Shown here piece by piece: positions 60,967-64,000 of a stretch of 64,000 bases of DNA. Made by a program: the position numbers and the translations under genes. The notes beneath the pieces were generated by a model, which worked only from the letters and a program-made list of their open reading frames with translations, was not told the DNA's origin and made no database searches. Each line of letters begins with the position of its first letter. Position 1 is the stretch's first letter. The DNA is from Mesorhizobium comanense (GTDB lineage: Bacteria > Pseudomonadota > Alphaproteobacteria > Rhizobiales > Rhizobiaceae), in contig NZ_SCNN01000023.1 in assembly GCF_005503535.1 (NCBI RefSeq), forward strand, positions 1 to 64,000, written 5' to 3'.

Positions 60967-62535
60967 CTAATCCCTGGCATGCCTGGTCCGGCTGTCTAAC
61001 GGCAGCGGCAGATGCCGCGTGCCCGGTGGAATGACGGCAAAGCTCACCAGAACCGGCGGCGCCTTGAGAGACCAGTTGAAGGGAACCGTCTTGACCGGGA
61101 GGTCGCCTACCCAGGCCCGCAGCTGCGAGGGCACCTCGGGGCCTCTCCAGATCAGCAGCATGCCGTTGTCATAGAGGCGCTGCCTTGTGATCCAGGGCGC
61201 GAAACGCGTGTTGAGATCGGTAAAGATCGAGGGCTTGTCAGAGGCATTGAGGCCGGCCAGCATGGCCAGGTTGGTATCGCCGCCGACAATGTCGAGCCGG
61301 CCAGGCACCACCGCGTGCCACACTGCCTCGGCCTCTTGCGAAATCGGCCGGGCCGGCCAGCAGACGGCATCCATGCGGCCGCGCAGATTGCAACCCGTCC
61401 AGCGCAGCGCCGCATAGGCGCTTGAGACGGCGACAATGAAGAAGAGCGCACAGACCACAAGCCTTCGCATCTCGGCGACGCCAAGCCGGTGACCGAAGAA
61501 GGCAAGCACCACGACGCCGACGAGATTGTACATCGGCGCGCCCCAGGCTTCGCCCGTGCCGGTGAACAAGGACGCCACCATGATCAGGGCAGGAGGACCA
61601 AGCCCCATCCACACCAGGTAGACCAGAATGCGGCGCTCGACGGGTGTTTCGGGAGCCGGAGAGCGCCTTAGCAGCCCCGATATCGCCAACACCACGAAGA
61701 AGCCGGCGAGCCCGGCCATCTGCACGCCGATGTAGTAGAGACGCGCGCGGTGCGCGCTCACCCACTGGTCGCGATCCGCGAAATAGGTCAGCGGCAGGAA
61801 ATCGATGCGGTACAGCTCGATGGCCAGTGGCGCCGCCACGGCAACAAAGACGGCAAGGCCGAGCCATGGCCACGGGGTCGCCAGCCGGCTGCGCGCACGC
61901 GCGTCCGACAGAAGCCAGAGAGCGCCGAAGGCAAGCAGCAGACCGGTCGAGAACTTTGCGTAGAGCCCAACGCCTGACACCAGCCCGAGCGCCAGCCACC
62001 AGCCCGGGCCGTCACCGCGGCCGGCGCGCCAGAGCAGCCAGCATATGGCTGCCCAGAAAGGCATCTGGGCATAGTCATGATTGAATTGCACGGTCGGCCA
62101 GCCGAAGAAATAGATCGACGGCATGAAGAGAACAGCGGCAATCGCACGGCGTGGGCCGAGCATGTCGCGCGCCAGCAGGTAGACGAGGACGAAGGTGGTC
62201 GTCACCGTGAGTTGGGACAGCAGATATTGCGGCCAGCGGAAAGAGCCTGTCAAAAGATGGCTGGTTTCGAGCAGCCAACCGGGAAGCTGCGGGTGCTTGT
62301 AGGTCAGAAGCACCCATTCGCGGCCCCACATGAAACCCTCCACGACATCGCCCGGAGGTGCGGGGTTGATAAGCGCCGGCGCCAGCGTCCAGCACACTAT
62401 CTGCGCAAGGCACAGAAGCGCCAACAGCCGCCAGGGATGACGAAGCAGGGCCGACCAGGCTGGCGAGGGATTCAAACCCGGGGCAGGTAAACCTGCCGGC
62501 ACCCAACGATCCATGGAGTCATCTATTCCCGCCAT
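60967..62535 (-). CDS. GT39-type membrane glycosyltransferase (ArnT-like)
   Basis: 522 residues with ten or more membrane spans. Near the first periplasmic loop the family acidic motif may be PPGDVVEGFMWGREWVLLTY, followed by KHPQLPGWLLETSH. A conserved aromatic stretch FGWPTVQFNHDYAQMPFWAA and a C-terminal soluble portion follow. GT39 enzymes transfer sugars from polyprenyl-phosphate donors to lipid A or other cell-surface acceptors. Neighbours give no further clue; the gene is isolated. Confidence 0.82.
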   Translation of the reverse strand: MAGIDDSMDRWVPAGLPAPGLNPSPAWSALLRHPWRLLALLCLAQIVCWTLAPALINPAPPGDVVEGFMWGREWVLLTYKHPQLPGWLLETSHLLTGSFRWPQYLLSQLTVTTTFVLVYLLARDMLGPRRAIAAVLFMPSIYFFGWPTVQFNHDYAQMPFWAAICWLLWRAGRGDGPGWWLALGLVSGVGLYAKFSTGLLLAFGALWLLSDARARSRLATPWPWLGLAVFVAVAAPLAIELYRIDFLPLTYFADRDQWVSAHRARLYYIGVQMAGLAGFFVVLAISGLLRRSPAPETPVERRILVYLVWMGLGPPALIMVASLFTGTGEAWGAPMYNLVGVVVLAFFGHRLGVAEMRRLVVCALFFIVAVSSAYAALRWTGCNLRGRMDAVCWPARPISQEAEAVWHAVVPGRLDIVGGDTNLAMLAGLNASDKPSIFTDLNTRFAPWITRQRLYDNGMLLIWRGPEVPSQLRAWVGDLPVKTVPFNWSLKAPPVLVSFAVIPPGTRHLPLPLDSRTRHARD

Positions 62536-62714
62536 GCGGCGCTTTAATCACATCGTCCGGTTTTCCGAACAGCCCCAAACGCCGAAACTTACAAAAAAGT
62601 ATACTTGCGCGCCATTGCATAACCAAGATTGGACGGGAATTTCATGCCGCGTTTCCCTCCCCCAAGGCAGAACTGGGCGCAAAATCCGGTTGGCCTGAAC
62701 ATCCCGGACATCCG

Positions 62715-63422
62715 ATGCGTCACCAGCATGCCATCATCCACCACCGCGCACTCGACTTCTGGCTGGCGCGCGGCGCCGTCCTGGTCATCATCTGCCTGCA
62801 GCTTTTGGTCATCAACGATCTTTCGTTCGGTCCCCGCTGGTTGGCGCCGGCAATCGAGGCGGCGCTGCTGGTGCCGCTGTCCGTCGCGACAGCCTGGACA
62901 CAAGTCGCCACCCAGAAGGCTTTCGAGGAAGAGCACTGGCATCTGGTCGGCCGCTTTCGCGTGATGATCCGCAGGACGGCGCTGGTCATGACCGGTGTCG
63001 TCAGCGTCATGAACTGCGGTTCGCTGGTGTTCCTGGTGCGCGCCTTGCTCGCCGGCCATGCCGGTTCGAGCGGCCAGACCCTGCTGGTCGACGCGCTCAA
63101 CATCTGGGTCACCAATGTCATCGTCTTCGCCCTCTGGTTCTGGAGCACCGACCGCGGCGGGCCGCCGACCTGCGGCCTCGTCAAGCGCGCTCAGGCTGAT
63201 TTCCTGTTTCCGCAGATGACGCTCAACGACCGCGAGATCCGGGACTGGCTGCCTGGGTTCGTCGACTACGTCTTCCTCGCCTTCACCAATGCGACGGCGT
63301 TCTCGCCGACCGACACCATGCCGCTTTCGCAGCGCGCCAAGCTTCTGATGATGGCCGAGGCGCTGATCTCCCTGCTGACGATCGCGCTGGTCGCGGCCCG
63401 GGCCGTCAACATCCTGGCATAG
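62715..63422 (+). CDS. conserved membrane protein of unknown function
   Basis: 235 residues with four or five spans (for example 17-33 VLVIICLQLLVINDL, 86-112, 126-146, C-terminal MMAEALISLLTIALVAARAV). Segment AFTNATAFSPTDTMPLSQRA resembles the pore-loop region of DUF1345 or two-span channel-like proteins but lacks a selectivity filter GYG. I do not recognise a function. It is divergent from the GT39 gene; an AT-rich promoter region (62580-62620) lies between. Confidence 0.7.
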   Translation: MRHQHAIIHHRALDFWLARGAVLVIICLQLLVINDLSFGPRWLAPAIEAALLVPLSVATAWTQVATQKAFEEEHWHLVGRFRVMIRRTALVMTGVVSVMNCGSLVFLVRALLAGHAGSSGQTLLVDALNIWVTNVIVFALWFWSTDRGGPPTCGLVKRAQADFLFPQMTLNDREIRDWLPGFVDYVFLAFTNATAFSPTDTMPLSQRAKLLMMAEALISLLTIALVAARAVNILA

Positions 63423-63508
63423 GACGAACCACCCTGGGCCTTGCCAAGCCGGTCCATTGAAGCAAAGTAGCTTCCTGCCGGGTGGCTGGGACTTCGCTTG
63501 GGGGCCAG

Positions 63509-64000
63509 GTGGAAACGGACGTTGCGATCGTCGGCGGCGGCATTGCCGGCCTCTACGCCGCCTGGCGGCTCGCCGGCGCTGGCGGGAGGCGGATAAAGCT
63601 GTTCGAGGCATCGGGGCGGCTCGGAGGCCGCATTCATACGCTTTATCCTGCGCCGGGCCTGACAGTCGAACTCGGTGCGCAATCGATCCGGGACGACCAT
63701 CATCTTCTCATCCGGCTGCTGCAGGATCTGGGCATCGCGATGCGTGCCGAGCAAAAGGATGACGGCGCGGGCCTTGTTCACTTGCGCGGCCGCACACGCT
63801 CGCACGCCGAGATCGGCAAGGCGCGGCTGCGCCGCCCCTTCGCCTATGATGTCACGGTGAGCCTCCAGCGCGGCGGCCCCGGCCGGTTGCTGCGAAAGGC
63901 CCAGCGCAAAGCGACGGACTTCGAAGGGCTTGCCGGAGAGCTCGGGCCTCGCCTGTCGCAACTGCTGAGCCCGCAGGAGATGGCCTATCTGGCGGACCGT
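63509..64000 (+). CDS. FAD-dependent amine oxidase-like protein, 5' part
   Basis: 164 residues before the window ends; incomplete at the 3' side. From a GTG after GGGGGCC. The dinucleotide-binding motif is clear: VAIVGGGIAGLYAAWRLAGA (about 5-24), then LFEASGRLGGRIHTLYPAPG and VELGAQSI, the pattern of flavin amine oxidases and phytoene desaturase relatives. Oxidises an amine or a C-C bond with FAD; substrate not known. Confidence 0.85.
   Translation, partial: METDVAIVGGGIAGLYAAWRLAGAGGRRIKLFEASGRLGGRIHTLYPAPGLTVELGAQSIRDDHHLLIRLLQDLGIAMRAEQKDDGAGLVHLRGRTRSHAEIGKARLRRPFAYDVTVSLQRGGPGRLLRKAQRKATDFEGLAGELGPRLSQLLSPQEMAYLADR

Overview
The window is about 64 kb of GC-rich DNA from an alphaproteobacterium of the Mesorhizobium / Rhizobiales type. 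This rests on gene content (many ABC solute importers, MocD/MocE-like proteins, a TGA-N9-TCA iron box, DUF2218-type reductase), on start/stop overlaps of the ATGA kind, and on dispersed palindromic repeats centred on CTCCCCGTATAGTGACGGGGAG. No rRNA, tRNA, insertion sequence, phage gene or CRISPR array was seen. It reads as a catabolic and transport accessory region.

Layout. (1) 274-5318, minus: an Ugp-like ABC importer with a metallophosphoesterase; the ATPase gene has a probable 1-nt frameshift near its end. (2) 5478-5885: an AhpD-like protein. (3) 6287-13124, minus: a ribose-type importer in which one permease is fused to an SMP-30/strictosidine-synthase-type beta-propeller and a second propeller protein follows. 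(4) 13395-17440: a DHA2 efflux pump, then on the plus strand an ornithine-cyclodeaminase-like protein overlapping a HAL-like lyase that lacks the Ala-Ser-Gly cofactor triad. (5) 17463-21949, minus: a Pot-like importer and its TetR regulator, with a visible operator. (6) 22055-23853, plus: a bicupin and a ROK kinase.

(7) 23860-38227, minus, with a divergent LacI regulator at 38574: a large catabolic block. It holds a Glp-type importer with two different ATPases, a Gfo/Idh/MocA oxidoreductase, a sugar isomerase, a Frc-like importer, a DUF4432 epimerase-like protein, a MocD-like oxygenase, a MocE-like Rieske ferredoxin and a PanB-like protein. The set resembles rhizopine (methyl-inosamine) catabolism. 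(8) 39611-43951: heme/iron uptake (HmuT, TonB receptor, flavin reductase) around a RirA-type box. (9) 44187-52735, minus: GntR regulator, ADP-ribosylglycohydrolase, PfkB kinase, Pot-like importer and the two aconitase-X subunits. (10) 53145-55510: small membrane and glycine-rich envelope proteins next to an AT-rich stretch, and an ICMT-like methyltransferase. (11) 55678-59017, minus: a TPP riboswitch followed by ykoF-thiXZY. (12) 59207-64000: a formyltransferase lacking an obvious start codon, MsrA, a GT39 glycosyltransferase, a membrane protein and the beginning of an FAD amine-oxidase-like gene cut by the window end.

The shared logic is import followed by first catabolic steps: seven complete ABC importers and one orphan binding protein, each with local enzymes and mostly its own regulator. 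Several enzymes are recognisable family members whose key catalytic residues are changed (lyase, PanB-like, cyclodeaminase-like, ROK, one ABC ATPase pair), so their substrates probably differ from the family names.
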